Both the position numbers and the translations under genes were made by a program. Positions 1-11,244 of a DNA stretch of 54,767 nt are shown one piece after another. The stretch's first letter is position 1, and every line of letters starts with the position of its first letter. The notes under the pieces are model-generated. The model saw nothing but the letters and a program-made list of their open reading frames with translations, did not search any database and was not told the origin of the DNA. This DNA comes from RGDT01 sp964630925. Lineage in GTDB: Bacteria > Planctomycetota > Planctomycetia > Gemmatales > Gemmataceae. The stretch spans positions 1 through 54,767 of the forward strand of contig CAZVZK010000066.1 in the NCBI GenBank assembly GCA_964630925.1. The letters run 5' to 3'.

Positions 1-372
1 CACCCGCTGTTCGCCCCGCCCCCCGGCGCGCCCGCCCCGGCGCCCCTGGGGCCGGGGGCTCCCGGCCCGGTGGACGGGGCGGTGCCGGCCCCGCCGGTCC
101 CCCTGGCGCCGGCGCTGCCGGGGGCGGGCGTGCCCCTGCCGCCCCTGCCCGCACCGAAGCCGCTGCCGGCCGGCCCGCAGTCGTCGGCGCCGGCGCCCAC
201 GCCGGAGCGTCCCCTGGCGGCCCTGTCGGCCCTGCCCAAGAGCGGCGTGGTGTCCGACCCGCCCGTCCCGAGGACGGCCGAGGGGCCGACCCTCGGGGCC
301 CCGACGGCCCCGGCGGCCCCGGTGGCCCCGAAGGAGGCTCAGGGGTGGCGGCTGTTCCCGCGCCTGCGTTGA
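1..372 (+). CDS. C-terminal part of a Pro/Ala-rich protein (truncated by window edge)
   Basis: Frame 1 is open from the first base to a TGA at 370-372 and encodes about 123 residues made almost only of Pro, Ala, Gly, Leu and Val, ending in a basic, aromatic tail (WRLFPRLR). The first GTG, at 70, is probably not the start, because the frame is already open with the same composition upstream. The composition fits a disordered linker or tail of a larger protein. No domain is recognised, and a high-GC non-coding stretch could give a similar reading. Confidence 0.4.
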   Translation, partial: HPLFAPPPGAPAPAPLGPGAPGPVDGAVPAPPVPLAPALPGAGVPLPPLPAPKPLPAGPQSSAPAPTPERPLAALSALPKSGVVSDPPVPRTAEGPTLGAPTAPAAPVAPKEAQGWRLFPRLR

Positions 373-538
373 GGCGGTTGAGGGCAGTTGAGGGTTAGCG
401 TGCCGAAAGGCGTGAAGGGGCGAGGCCGAGAGGCCTCGCCCCTTCCCTCATGGTACCGGTTCCCCCGACATCTGGAGTTGGACAAAACAAGACGATGGGG
501 CCCTGACCACTTGTCCTGAAACGCAAATTCCCGGCTGA

Positions 539-775
539 ATGCTGCATATCGAAGTCAAGGAAATGGAAGAGCCAACAACATACCAGTGGATCACCCGCAA
601 GGGCCAGGAGCGCGGCGTCCGCGAGACGCTGCTCGAGCTCGGGGGCTGGAAGCTCGGCGCGGCTGGCCCCACCATCGTGGCGGCCATCTTGGCCATCACC
701 GACCTGGGCAGGCTTCGGGCCCTCGCCGCCCGCCTCCGCGACGTGGACACCTGGGACGCACTCCACGCCGAGTGA
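539..775 (+). pseudogene. C-terminal fragment resembling Rpn/DUF4351-type nuclease-family proteins
   Basis: This 78-residue frame starts right after an in-frame TGA (536-538); an internal ATG at 563 is an alternative start. The last 50 residues (RETLLELGGWKLG...ITDLGRLRALAARLRDVDTWDALHAE) resemble the helical C-terminal tail of Rpn/PD-(D/E)XK 'transposase-like' proteins, which ends in a 'D..RL..L..R...V..WD.L' pattern. The catalytic nuclease domain, normally about 200 residues upstream, is absent; 373-538 gives nothing. I read this as a remnant of a larger mobile-type gene. The family call rests on memory of the pattern. It could also be an intact small protein. Confidence 0.4.
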
Positions 776-803
776 CCCGGTCCGATGTTGCAAGCCAGAG
801 GGG

Positions 804-856
804 CTTCGGCCGCAAAGCCGGCCCGGCCGGGGCCGCTCGGCGTCCGGACACCAAAC
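804..856 (+). repeat. Direct duplicate, copy 1 (left of the gap)
   Basis: This segment starts CTTCGGCCGCAA and is repeated with about 85% identity at 966-1018, directly after the N-run. Differences lie mainly in C/G homopolymers, as expected if one end of the contig pair is low-quality sequence of the same locus. Confidence 0.7.
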
Positions 857-955
857 AAGACAGAGGGCCGGGGCCCGCCGGCGGGCGGCCCCCCACCCCC
901 CCAAACCCCCCCCCCCCCCCCACGGCCCAAAGCCCCCCCCCCCCCCCCCGGGCCC

Positions 956-965
956 NNNNNNNNNN
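956..965. other. Assembly gap (10 N)
   Basis: Ten Ns sit inside a poly-C/poly-G environment. The run marks a scaffold join, not known sequence, and the real distance across it is unknown. Confidence 0.98.
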
Positions 966-1018
966 CTTCGGCCGCAACCCCGGCCCGGCGGGGGCCGCGC
1001 GCCGCCCGGACACAAACC
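966..1018 (+). repeat. Direct duplicate, copy 2 (right of the gap)
   Basis: This is the second copy of the 804-856 segment and begins at the first base after the gap. See that entry for the comparison. Confidence 0.7.
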
Positions 1019-1278
1019 CCCACCGCGGGCCGGCCGCCGAAGGCGGCCGGCCCCAACCGACCCATCACGCACCACGCCCCTCAAGGACAGTCAGCCGCGA
1101 CCCCGCCCCGTGGCCCCGCATCCTCCGCTCTATTGGCTGTTGGAGCCGCTTCGGCGACGTCTGCTCTCTTGGTTGGTAGCCCCAATGCGAGGCTTTGCGA
1201 GCCCAAGGTCATCCCCCAGTTCACCCTGACGCCCCACGGGCGCGTCACCGAGGACATCCACTGACCTGCGGGGCAGGG

Positions 1279-1875
1279 CTACTCGGATTCAGTCACCCCG
1301 GCGGCATGGGCCAGCACCCACCACGGCTCGCCGTACCAGATACGCACCTCCTTCAGGTACTCCTCTGCCCCCAACCGGCGAAGGCGCTCCAGATACAGCC
1401 CACGTTCGTGGAGGATGTAGTACACATGGCTGGGCTCGTGGGTCTCCCCCAGAATCCTGGGGATGTTGTGCAGGTGGTCGGCCTCGATCTCGCACAGCTC
1501 GCGCGGGCCGTATTGGGCGAAGTTGCGGACCATGACCAGCCCGCGATGGAGTATGTCGAGATACGCACGCTCCCTCGGCAGATCCTTCCCCGGCCCAATG
1601 CCATCCCACCGCGGCCGGAGGTCAGCCAGCGACACCCGGCTAACGGCCATCATCCATCCCACCTCGAGGCCGTCCGCCGCCCGGCGGAGGTCGGCCTGAA
1701 GTGCCGTGCGCCTGGCGTGGTCGGCGTGAGCCAGGCCCGACAGCCGCCGCCCGATCCGGAGGAAGTCCCCGCCGGGCCGGCCCTGCTCGTCGAGCCAGTC
1801 GGCGTAAACGAGCCTCGTGGCGTCGTCGTCAGGGACGGCCCGGATGGCCGCCAGGAAGCCCGCCTCTTCGTGCAT
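1279..1875 (-). CDS. TIGR02996-domain protein
   Basis: This 198-residue protein begins with the planctomycete repeat-companion signature: residues 1-35 read as E-x-x-FLAAIRA-x-PDDDATRLVYADWLDE(Q/H)G. This matches TIGR02996, a short N-terminal domain found in many copies per genome in Gemmata relatives, often on leucine-rich-repeat or unknown proteins. The remaining 150 residues have no recognised repeat. There is no signal peptide, so it is probably cytoplasmic, and its molecular role is unknown. The start at 1875 puts the signature at the N-terminus, as in the family. It lies 57 bp downstream of the small gene ending at 1933 on the same strand, so the two may be co-transcribed. Confidence 0.85.
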   Translation of the reverse strand: MHEEAGFLAAIRAVPDDDATRLVYADWLDEQGRPGGDFLRIGRRLSGLAHADHARRTALQADLRRAADGLEVGWMMAVSRVSLADLRPRWDGIGPGKDLPRERAYLDILHRGLVMVRNFAQYGPRELCEIEADHLHNIPRILGETHEPSHVYYILHERGLYLERLRRLGAEEYLKEVRIWYGEPWWVLAHAAGVTESE

Positions 1876-1932
1876 GACGCCTCCCTCGCGGGGCCGGGCA
1901 TCATCCCATCACACGGCAATCGTGCCGTCCTG

Positions 1933-2286
1933 TCAAGCGTCCGCGCCGCCCAGCTCCTCTTGCGTGTATCGCCGAAACCCGCCTACAAAGTCGAACCCCC
2001 GTTCCTCGCACCAAGCCCGCAACAGGCCTTCCAGCTCCACCGCCTGGGCGCCGGGAATGAGCCGTCCGTCCTCGGTGGCGCACAGGCCGAAATCGAAGCG
2101 CCAGCACAGGGCCGCCGCGTCGGCCTCTGGCGATGCCGGACGGCAGCCCCCACCGATGCCCAACCGCCGTGCTTCTGCCCATCCGGCCGCTTCCTCGCTG
2201 ATCAGATCCTCCATCAGCCGGCGCGGGATCGGGCCTGCCGTACCGTGGACGTGGAAATCGAAGCACCACTCGATCAGCGGACACAC
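1933..2286 (-). CDS. Small acidic protein, possibly YggL/DUF469-like
   Basis: This 117-residue acidic protein has no signal peptide. The layout is a beta-rich N-terminus (EWCFDFHVHG), a helix (RRLMEDLISEEAAGWAEARRL), a GGG turn, a second beta segment (WRFDFGLCATEDGRL) and a helix plus strand ending (LLRAWCEERGFDFVGGFRRY). This resembles the small YggL (DUF469) family, which has a charged helix, a GGGG turn and a terminal 'W....G' helix, but I cannot confirm it. A GTG start at 2395 in another frame gives a poorer protein. It sits just upstream of, and on the same strand as, the TIGR02996 gene. Confidence 0.6.
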   Translation of the reverse strand: MCPLIEWCFDFHVHGTAGPIPRRLMEDLISEEAAGWAEARRLGIGGGCRPASPEADAAALCWRFDFGLCATEDGRLIPGAQAVELEGLLRAWCEERGFDFVGGFRRYTQEELGGADA

Positions 2287-2504
2287 GGCACCGGCCCTCC
2301 TTCGCGTGCCGCCCCAGCAAGCCGTATCCGGCGCGCGACGAGAAGACGGGCGGAACCCGGAAGACCGCCCACCTCGCCTCCGCCCCTCTTCTCACTCTTG
2401 CGATCCCCCCTCTCCGCCATCGGGGGTCTGGGGGCGTCTCGCCCCCAGCTCGCAGCGAGAGGGGGTTAGGGGGTGAGGTCGGCTGTTGCAGCCGCCCGCC
2501 CCCG

Positions 2505-5825
<3,321 letters not shown>

Positions 5826-5987
5826 GGGGTTCGCACCGTTGGGGGCTGCAAGCTTGCGGGCAGGAGACTGGCAGTATAGATACCGCGAGGGCGGACAGCC
5901 ACACCGGCCCCGATTCCGCCCCAGGCGAGCGGGGCGGCCTGACCCGGCGTGACCCAGCCGTGTGTTCGGATCAGGCGAGCAGGCGTC

Positions 5988-6055
5988 TTCCAGGCGAGCG
6001 GGCCCCGTGAGGGGCCCGAGTGATCACAGCTCGCAACAAGCCCGCTCGCCTGGAA
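5988..6055. repeat. Perfect 16-bp inverted repeat with nested 7-bp hairpin
   Basis: TTCCAGGCGAGCGGGC at 5988-6003 is the exact reverse complement of 6040-6055. Between the arms lies another hairpin, GGGCCCC-GTGA-GGGGCCC (6000-6017). Two more copies of the core AGGCGAGC(G/A)GG occur at about 5921 and 5972. The structure lies in the 258-bp divergent region between the dehydrogenase fusion and the aldo/keto reductase, 29 bp before the latter's first ATG. It could be an operator, an mRNA leader structure or a dispersed palindromic element. Confidence 0.75.
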
Positions 6056-6092
6056 TAAGATACCCGCCATCCCCGCCCCGGAGATGCCGCAC

Positions 6093-7037
6093 ATGGAGCG
6101 CCGCCCCCTGGGCCGCACCGGCCTGACCCTGCCCGTCCTGTCGTTCGGCGCCTCGTCGCTGGGCCAGGAGTTCCGCCCCGTCGATCTCAACGAGGCCCTC
6201 GCCAGCGTCCGCGTCGCCCTCGACCTCGGCATGAACTTCATCGACACCTCGCCCTACTACGGCCGCGGCATGAGCGAGTGCCTCCTCGGCGTCGCCCTGC
6301 GCGGCGTCCCGCGCGACAGCTACATCCTCGGCACCAAGCTCGGACGCTACGCGCCGGCCCACTTCGACTTCTCCGCCCGCCGCGTGATCGAGAGCGTCGA
6401 TGTCTCCCTAATGCGGATGGGCGTCGATCACCTCGACATCATCCTGTGCCACGACATCGAGTTCGTGGACATGCGGCAGATCATCGACGAGACGCTGCCG
6501 GCCCTGCGGAAGATCCAGCAGGCCGGCAAGGTGCGCTGGGTGGGCGTGAGCGGCTACCCGATGGCGATGTTCCGCTACGTGCTGGACCGCGCCCCCCTCG
6601 ACGTGGTGCTGTCGTACAACCACTACACGCTCCAGAACACCATGCTCGCCGGCCTCGTGCCCTACCTGAAGGACAAGGGCGTCGGCATCATGAACGCCGC
6701 CCCCTTCTCGGCCCGGCTGCTGACGAACGGCACGCTGCCGCCCTGGCACAAGGCGACGCCGGAGGTGCGGGCCGTGGCGAAGCAGGCCGCCGGGCATTGC
6801 GCGGCGCGCGGCGTGGACATCGCCCAGCTCGCCCTGCAGTTCTCCATCGCCCACCCCGACATGGCGACGTGCGTCGTCGGCTCGGCCAACCCCGAGAACG
6901 TCCGCAACTGGGCGAAATGGGCCGCCATGCCAATCGATCAGGTCCTGTTGGATGAGGTGCTGGCGATCCTGAGGCCGATCCACGACTGGTTCTACATCGA
7001 GGGCCGCCCGGAGAACAACGACCCCCTGCCGGCCTGA
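6093..7037 (+). CDS. Aldo/keto reductase (L-galactose/L-fucose dehydrogenase-like)
   Basis: This is a cytoplasmic NAD(P)-dependent oxidoreductase of the aldo/keto reductase superfamily, 314 residues from the start chosen. The family pattern is complete: 'RPLGRTGL..P.LSFG' at the N-terminus, catalytic Asp and Tyr in 'NFIDTSPYYG', Lys in 'GTKLGRY', His in 'ILCHDIEF', and the cofactor-binding 'G.ANPENV' near the end. The order and length best fit the L-galactose/L-fucose/arabinose dehydrogenase-like subgroup; the substrate is not predictable. I start at ATG 6093 because GGAG (6080-6083) is 9 nt upstream of it, while it directly abuts the other ATG at 6084 (317 residues). A paralogue of a different subgroup lies at 31631-32626. 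Confidence 0.9.
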   Translation: MERRPLGRTGLTLPVLSFGASSLGQEFRPVDLNEALASVRVALDLGMNFIDTSPYYGRGMSECLLGVALRGVPRDSYILGTKLGRYAPAHFDFSARRVIESVDVSLMRMGVDHLDIILCHDIEFVDMRQIIDETLPALRKIQQAGKVRWVGVSGYPMAMFRYVLDRAPLDVVLSYNHYTLQNTMLAGLVPYLKDKGVGIMNAAPFSARLLTNGTLPPWHKATPEVRAVAKQAAGHCAARGVDIAQLALQFSIAHPDMATCVVGSANPENVRNWAKWAAMPIDQVLLDEVLAILRPIHDWFYIEGRPENNDPLPA

Positions 7038-7081
7038 GTGCGTAGAGTACCGTGAGCCCGTCCCAGAAACCGAGCCACCCC

Positions 7082-7864
7082 ATGACGACCCTCCTGTTGC
7101 TGACGGCCCTGTACTACCCCGAGGCCGAGCCGGCCCCGAAGAAGCTCACCGACGCCGAGAGGGCCGCCGCCGTCAAGGCGGGCAAGGCCCACCTGGGGAA
7201 GCTCAAGGCCGACCCCGAGATGCTCGTCGCCATCGCCGACGACGCCGTCGGCCGCGTGCTGCCCGGCCACGCCTTCTTCACGGTGATCTACCCGCAGTTC
7301 CCCGTCGCCCGCATGCCGGCCGAGGGGCTCAAGTCGGCCAACGTCCTCGCCGTCGACGCCGGGGGCAAGGTCGTGGCCATCACGACGGCGAAGGAGCTGG
7401 AGAAGTTCCTCATCGCGTCTCTGCCGCCCGCCGCCGGCGACGCGGCCCGCAAGGACGCTGCCCGGGCCGCCGTGCGCCTCGGCCAGGAGCTGCACCAGGA
7501 CGGCTTCTACAAGTTCAAGCTGGAGGACGACTCCACGAAGGTGTCCGGCGGCAAGGCGTCCGCAAGGGCCGTCGTCATGGACGGCGGCAACGGCACCTAC
7601 GCCGTCACCCTCTCCTTCGATAAGGCGGGCAAGCTGACCGCGTTCGAGGAGGCGGCGGAGATCCGCCGCGGCACGCGCCCCAGGTGCCAGGCGACGAAAC
7701 TGCTCGACCCCGACCCCGTCGTCCGCGCCATGGCCGAGGACGGGCTGCTGATCATGGGCAAGGCCGCCATCCCCTACATGCTGGAGCAGCGTGAGAAGGC
7801 TTCGCCGCCGCTCCGCCGCGCCATCGAGGGCATGTGGCGGAGGATCGTGTCGCAGGGGCGCTGA
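7082..7864 (+). CDS. Exported protein of unknown function
   Basis: This 260-residue protein is not recognised. From ATG 7082 it begins with a short hydrophobic stretch (TTLLLLTALYY), consistent with a weak signal peptide. GTG 7052 would add ten polar residues and is less likely. The middle alternates hydrophobic beta segments with charged helices. The last 60 residues (LLDPDPVVRAMAEDGLLIMG, then a second helix pair) resemble a HEAT-like repeat. It follows the aldo/keto reductase by 44 bp on the same strand and may be co-transcribed. It converges with the sulfatase gene, the two stops being about 10 bp apart. Confidence 0.75.
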   Translation: MTTLLLLTALYYPEAEPAPKKLTDAERAAAVKAGKAHLGKLKADPEMLVAIADDAVGRVLPGHAFFTVIYPQFPVARMPAEGLKSANVLAVDAGGKVVAITTAKELEKFLIASLPPAAGDAARKDAARAAVRLGQELHQDGFYKFKLEDDSTKVSGGKASARAVVMDGGNGTYAVTLSFDKAGKLTAFEEAAEIRRGTRPRCQATKLLDPDPVVRAMAEDGLLIMGKAAIPYMLEQREKASPPLRRAIEGMWRRIVSQGR

Positions 7865-7874
7865 TTCGCCGCCG

Positions 7875-9542
7875 CTACTTGATGGGCGTGTACTCGGGCG
7901 TCCACACCCACGGCAGGACCTTCGCCCGGTCCGCCCACGCCTCCCATTTGCGGGCCAGCCCCTTCACGCGGCCAGGGTGCTTCGCCGCGAGATCGGACGA
8001 CTCCGTCCGGTCCGCGGCGATGTTGTACAGCTCCCACCTCGCCCCCGGCCCCCTGGCCACCAGCTTCCAGTCGCCCGAGCGCACCGCCCGGTTGCCCTCG
8101 TGCTCCCAGAACAGGTCGCGCTCCAGCGGCCTGTCCGCGAACGCCGGCACGAGGGACCTGCCCTCCAGGGGCGTGGCCTTCTCCGGGTATTTCGCCCCGG
8201 CGAGATCGACACACGTCGCCGCGATGTCGATGAGGTGGGCCGGCTGCTTCCGCAACGCGCCCTTGCCCTTGATGCCCGCGGGCCAGTGGGCGATGAGCGG
8301 CGTGCTGATGCCCCCCTCATGCACCCAGTGCTTGTACTCCCGGAAGGGCGTGTTCGACACGTTCGCCCACGCACGCCCGTAGGCGACGTAGGTGTCCGCC
8401 GCGCCCGGCATCACCTTCGGACCCATCCGCACCGGATAGCCGTCGCGCGTCTGGTCCGGCACGCTGCCGGCGTTGATGAGGTCCGTCGGCTTCAACGGCG
8501 GCAGCGTCGGCTTCCCCGGACGCTCGATGTTCGGGTGGGCCTTGTTGCCCGACCGGCCCATCGCCTCGGCGCAGCCGCCGTTGTCCTGCAAGTACAGGAT
8601 CAGCGTGTTGTCGAGCTGCCCCGCCCGCTTCAGGCCGGCGACGATCCGCCCGATCCCCTGGTCCATGCGGTCCACCATCGCCGCGTACACCTCCATGCAC
8701 GCCGCCTCCCACTTCCTGTCGGCCACCTTGTCCCAGTCGCCGGCCTGCGGCGACATGCCCTGCTTGGGGTCGATCAGCCCGAGTCTCGCCGCCTTCTCGA
8801 AGCGAGCCTTGCGGACGGGGGCGTAGCCGGCATCGTACTTCCCCTTGTACTTCGCGATGTCTTTCGGCAGGGCGTGCATCGGCCAGTGGGCCGCCGTGTA
8901 GGCGACGTACAGGAAGAACGGCTTGCCGGCGTGATCCTTCGCGTGGTCGGCGATGTACCGGGCCGCGTGGTCGGAGATGGCGTCGGTGTAGTAGTACGTC
9001 TCGGGCCTGTACTCCGGATCGGCGAACGGCGAGATCATCGTCGCGTCACGGACCAGCGACGACGGGTCGAAGAAACTGCCCGCCCCGTGGATGGTGCCGT
9101 AGTAGCGGTCGAAGCCGCGTGAGAGCGGCCAGTTGTGCTTGGGGCCGTCCTTGCCGGCGTGCCGCGTGACGTGCCACTTGCCGACGGCGTAGGAACGATA
9201 GCCGGCTGGCTTCAACACCTCGGCGATGGTGCGGCACGACCCATTCAGGTCGCCCCGGTAGCCGGGGAACTTCGCCCCACGATCATTCATCATGTGTCCG
9301 ACGCCGGCCTGATGGGGGTAGAGGCCCGTGAGCAGGCTGGCCCGCGTCGGGCAGCATCGGGCCGTGTTGTACGCCTGCGTGAAGCGCAGGCCGCCGGCGG
9401 CCAGGGCGTCCAGGTTCGGCGTGGCGATCTCGCCCCCGTAGCAGCCGACGTCCGAGAACCCCATGTCGTCGGACAGGATCACGACGACGTTCGGCCTCGC
9501 CTCGGCGGCGAGGGCCAGGGCGGCGAGGAGAAGGTGGATCAT
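7875..9542 (-). CDS. Arylsulfatase (formylglycine-dependent sulfatase)
   Basis: This 555-residue exported sulfatase has a short signal peptide (residues 1-15). The metal-binding N-terminus 'PNVVVILSDDMGFSDVGCYG' follows, then the active-site motif C-C-P-T-R-A-S-L-L-T-G, in which Cys63 is the residue converted to formylglycine (C-x-P-x-R). Later conserved blocks are 'VGKWHV', 'PFFLYVAYTAAHWPMHA', 'NTLILYLQDNGG' and 'KLVARG'. Sulfatases remove sulfate esters from polysaccharides or aryl compounds in the periplasm. Planctomycetes carry many, which fits growth on sulfated glycans. Conversion of Cys needs a formylglycine-generating enzyme encoded elsewhere. The substrate class cannot be told from sequence alone. 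Confidence 0.93.
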   Translation of the reverse strand: MIHLLLAALALAAEARPNVVVILSDDMGFSDVGCYGGEIATPNLDALAAGGLRFTQAYNTARCCPTRASLLTGLYPHQAGVGHMMNDRGAKFPGYRGDLNGSCRTIAEVLKPAGYRSYAVGKWHVTRHAGKDGPKHNWPLSRGFDRYYGTIHGAGSFFDPSSLVRDATMISPFADPEYRPETYYYTDAISDHAARYIADHAKDHAGKPFFLYVAYTAAHWPMHALPKDIAKYKGKYDAGYAPVRKARFEKAARLGLIDPKQGMSPQAGDWDKVADRKWEAACMEVYAAMVDRMDQGIGRIVAGLKRAGQLDNTLILYLQDNGGCAEAMGRSGNKAHPNIERPGKPTLPPLKPTDLINAGSVPDQTRDGYPVRMGPKVMPGAADTYVAYGRAWANVSNTPFREYKHWVHEGGISTPLIAHWPAGIKGKGALRKQPAHLIDIAATCVDLAGAKYPEKATPLEGRSLVPAFADRPLERDLFWEHEGNRAVRSGDWKLVARGPGARWELYNIAADRTESSDLAAKHPGRVKGLARKWEAWADRAKVLPWVWTPEYTPIK

Positions 9543-9552
9543 GGCGCGGGCC

Positions 9553-9858
9553 TCACTTCGGTTTGCGTGGCGGCGACCCCCAGACGGCCGACATCAGGGC
9601 GTGGACCTCCGGCTCGGCCTCCTTCAGCTCGGCGCGGTTGAAGGGGAAGAAGCCGTTGACGCCGAGGTCCGCCTCCGTCATCTCGGCGAAGGGCTCCATC
9701 CGGTTGGTCAGCGCGTCGTGGCGGACGCGCCTGCCGTCGCAGAACGAGGGGCAGGGGTCGTCCACGGCGTTCTTCCGGCGCGAGACCGGGCCGAAGTGAT
9801 TGTCGCACCCCTCCGGCCACTCGGCGAGGCCCCGGATGCGGTTCGGGGGGAGATTCAA
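9553..9858 (-). pseudogene. Degenerate C-terminal fragment of a putative metallopeptidase-like family, copy 1
   Basis: This 101-residue frame is homologous at DNA and protein level to 53756-54056. Shared pieces are 'CDN(H/N)FGP(V/I)SR.KNAVDDP', '.ALT', 'MTEA' and 'FFPFNRAE(L/M)KE.EPE.HALMSAVW'. The ending resembles the C-terminus of secreted zinc-peptidase-like proteins ('F..MTEAYFGVNDFFPFNR'), which is recalled rather than checked. This copy has lost aromatic residues that copy 2 keeps (ADLGVNG against AYFGVND) and lacks any catalytic region upstream. I treat it as a decaying fragment. It could still be expressed, as the frame is open. It lies 10 bp upstream of the sulfatase start on the same strand. 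Confidence 0.5.
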
Positions 9859-9954
9859 GCCGAGGCGGCGAAGGGGCTGATCTTCGGGATCAAGGCGGTG
9901 AAACGACTTCTGGGTTGGCCGTTGGGCGAGGCCAACCAGGCGGCCGAAGAGCTG

Positions 9955-11112
9955 TCACCCCAGTGCCGCCTTGCGCACCGTGATCCGCTCCAACGCCCGC
10001 GCGTCGATGTCCACGCCCAGGCCCGGCCCCGGCAACGCCGCCGCCCAGCCGCCCCAGCCGAACGTGATGTTCCGCGTCGCCAGGGCCTCGCGCACCAGCC
10101 AGCCGTCGTAGCTGCCCTCGACGTAGCGCAGCCCGCCCACCGAGCAGGCGAACGCCCGCCCCGCCGCCGACAGGATCGCCGTCTCGCCCACCTGGCACCC
10201 GAGCTGGCACGCCAGGCCCGCCTCCTTCGCCCGCCGCGCCAATCTCAGCGAGGGGATGAAGCCGCCGCACTTCGAAAGCCGGATGTTGAACAGGTCGCAC
10301 AGCCCCTCGCGGATGGCCCGCTCCGCGTCGTGCATGCCGCACAACGACTCGTCGAACATGATCGGCACGGCCACCCGCTTGCGCACCTCTGGCAGACAGC
10401 CGATGTCCTCATGAGCAAGTGGCTGCTCCGCAGACGTGATGCCGAACGCCTCCAGCTCCTTCAGGCGCGCGACCACCTCGGCGGGCTTCCACGCCTCGTT
10501 GGCGTCGATGCGCAGGCCCATCGCCGCGCCGGCCCAGCCACGCACGGCCTTGAGGCGGGCCACGTCGTCCTGGCCCTCGATGCCGACCTTCACCTTGAGC
10601 TGGCGGAAGCCGTACAGGCGCTGGCCCCAGGCGAGGAGTTTCAGCTTCCACCCCTTCGACGACGTGATGATGCCGCTGTAACGCAGGCCCGTCCGCGCCT
10701 CGGCCACCTCCGGCGCGATGAGCCGCGTCACGTCCGCCAGCGGACGCTTGAAGCGCTTCCCGGCGGCGTCGAGGAACGCCAGCTCGGCGGCGCAGCGGGC
10801 CGCGTTGCCGCCGATGCCGCGCGGGTCGCCGGCGTCGAGGGTCAGGGCGGCGGCGGACTCGACGGCCTTCTCGAAGGTGTCGCCGCCGAGACGCCCGCGG
10901 AGGCCGGCGCCCTGCAAGAGGGCGATGGCGGAATCGACGGTCTCGCCGGTGACGTAGTCGCGGGGGACGCCCTCGCCGTGGCCGACGGTGCCGTCGTCGA
11001 GGACGCAGCGGACGACGAGGTTGTCCGTCTCGGTGCGCGCGTGCGAGGCGTGCTTGATGGCGCGCTTGAGCGGGACGCGGACGTGGTGGGCGGTCAGCTC
11101 GGCGATCTTCAC
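9955..11112 (-). CDS. Mandelate racemase/muconate lactonizing enzyme family, dipeptide-epimerase-like
   Basis: This 385-residue enolase-superfamily enzyme has an N-terminal capping domain and a beta/alpha barrel. The catalytic pattern is visible: K-x-K on strand 2 ('QLKVKVG'), metal ligands Asp, Glu and Asp in 'RIDANEAW', 'EQPL' and 'FDESLCG', and the second-face Lys in 'IRLSKCGG'. A Lys on each face is typical of the muconate lactonizing/dipeptide epimerase branch. Function could be L-Ala-D/L-Glu or other dipeptide epimerisation, or another lactonisation. I choose GTG 11112 because the protein then starts 'KIAELTAHHVRVPLKRA', the usual N-terminus; a start at 11232 would add 40 residues of unlike composition. 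Confidence 0.88.
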   Translation of the reverse strand: MKIAELTAHHVRVPLKRAIKHASHARTETDNLVVRCVLDDGTVGHGEGVPRDYVTGETVDSAIALLQGAGLRGRLGGDTFEKAVESAAALTLDAGDPRGIGGNAARCAAELAFLDAAGKRFKRPLADVTRLIAPEVAEARTGLRYSGIITSSKGWKLKLLAWGQRLYGFRQLKVKVGIEGQDDVARLKAVRGWAGAAMGLRIDANEAWKPAEVVARLKELEAFGITSAEQPLAHEDIGCLPEVRKRVAVPIMFDESLCGMHDAERAIREGLCDLFNIRLSKCGGFIPSLRLARRAKEAGLACQLGCQVGETAILSAAGRAFACSVGGLRYVEGSYDGWLVREALATRNITFGWGGWAAALPGPGLGVDIDARALERITVRKAALG

Positions 11113-11244
11113 GGCGGCGTCTCGGGAACGGGGCGACCACTGGCATAGCATATGCACCCGACGCGGGCCACGGAATTCAGGCGTGGCAGGATTCCCAGAT
11201 GTTGACCGGGCTGCTACCATGACATCGTGCAATGGAGTCCCACC

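Larger units (their letters stand above)
776..1278. other. Non-coding stretch with poly-C runs, an assembly gap and a duplicated flank
   Basis: There is no convincing gene here. The stretch holds long C homopolymers (about 905-955), ten Ns and a duplicated 53-bp segment either side of the gap. Near its right end, frame 2 from about 1181 to the TGA at 1262-1264 reads like ordinary protein (EPKVIPQFTLTPHGRVTEDIH). It could be the tail of a gene lost in the gap region, but nothing upstream supports it. Confidence 0.5.

Noticed and set aside
395..1084. Long minus-strand frames through the N-run
   Set aside because: They read across ten Ns and poly-G, so they cannot be trusted, and the translation is low complexity.
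9463..11148. 561-codon plus-strand frame over the epimerase gene
   Set aside because: It is a shadow of real minus-strand genes in a GC-rich genome; no motif or start signal.
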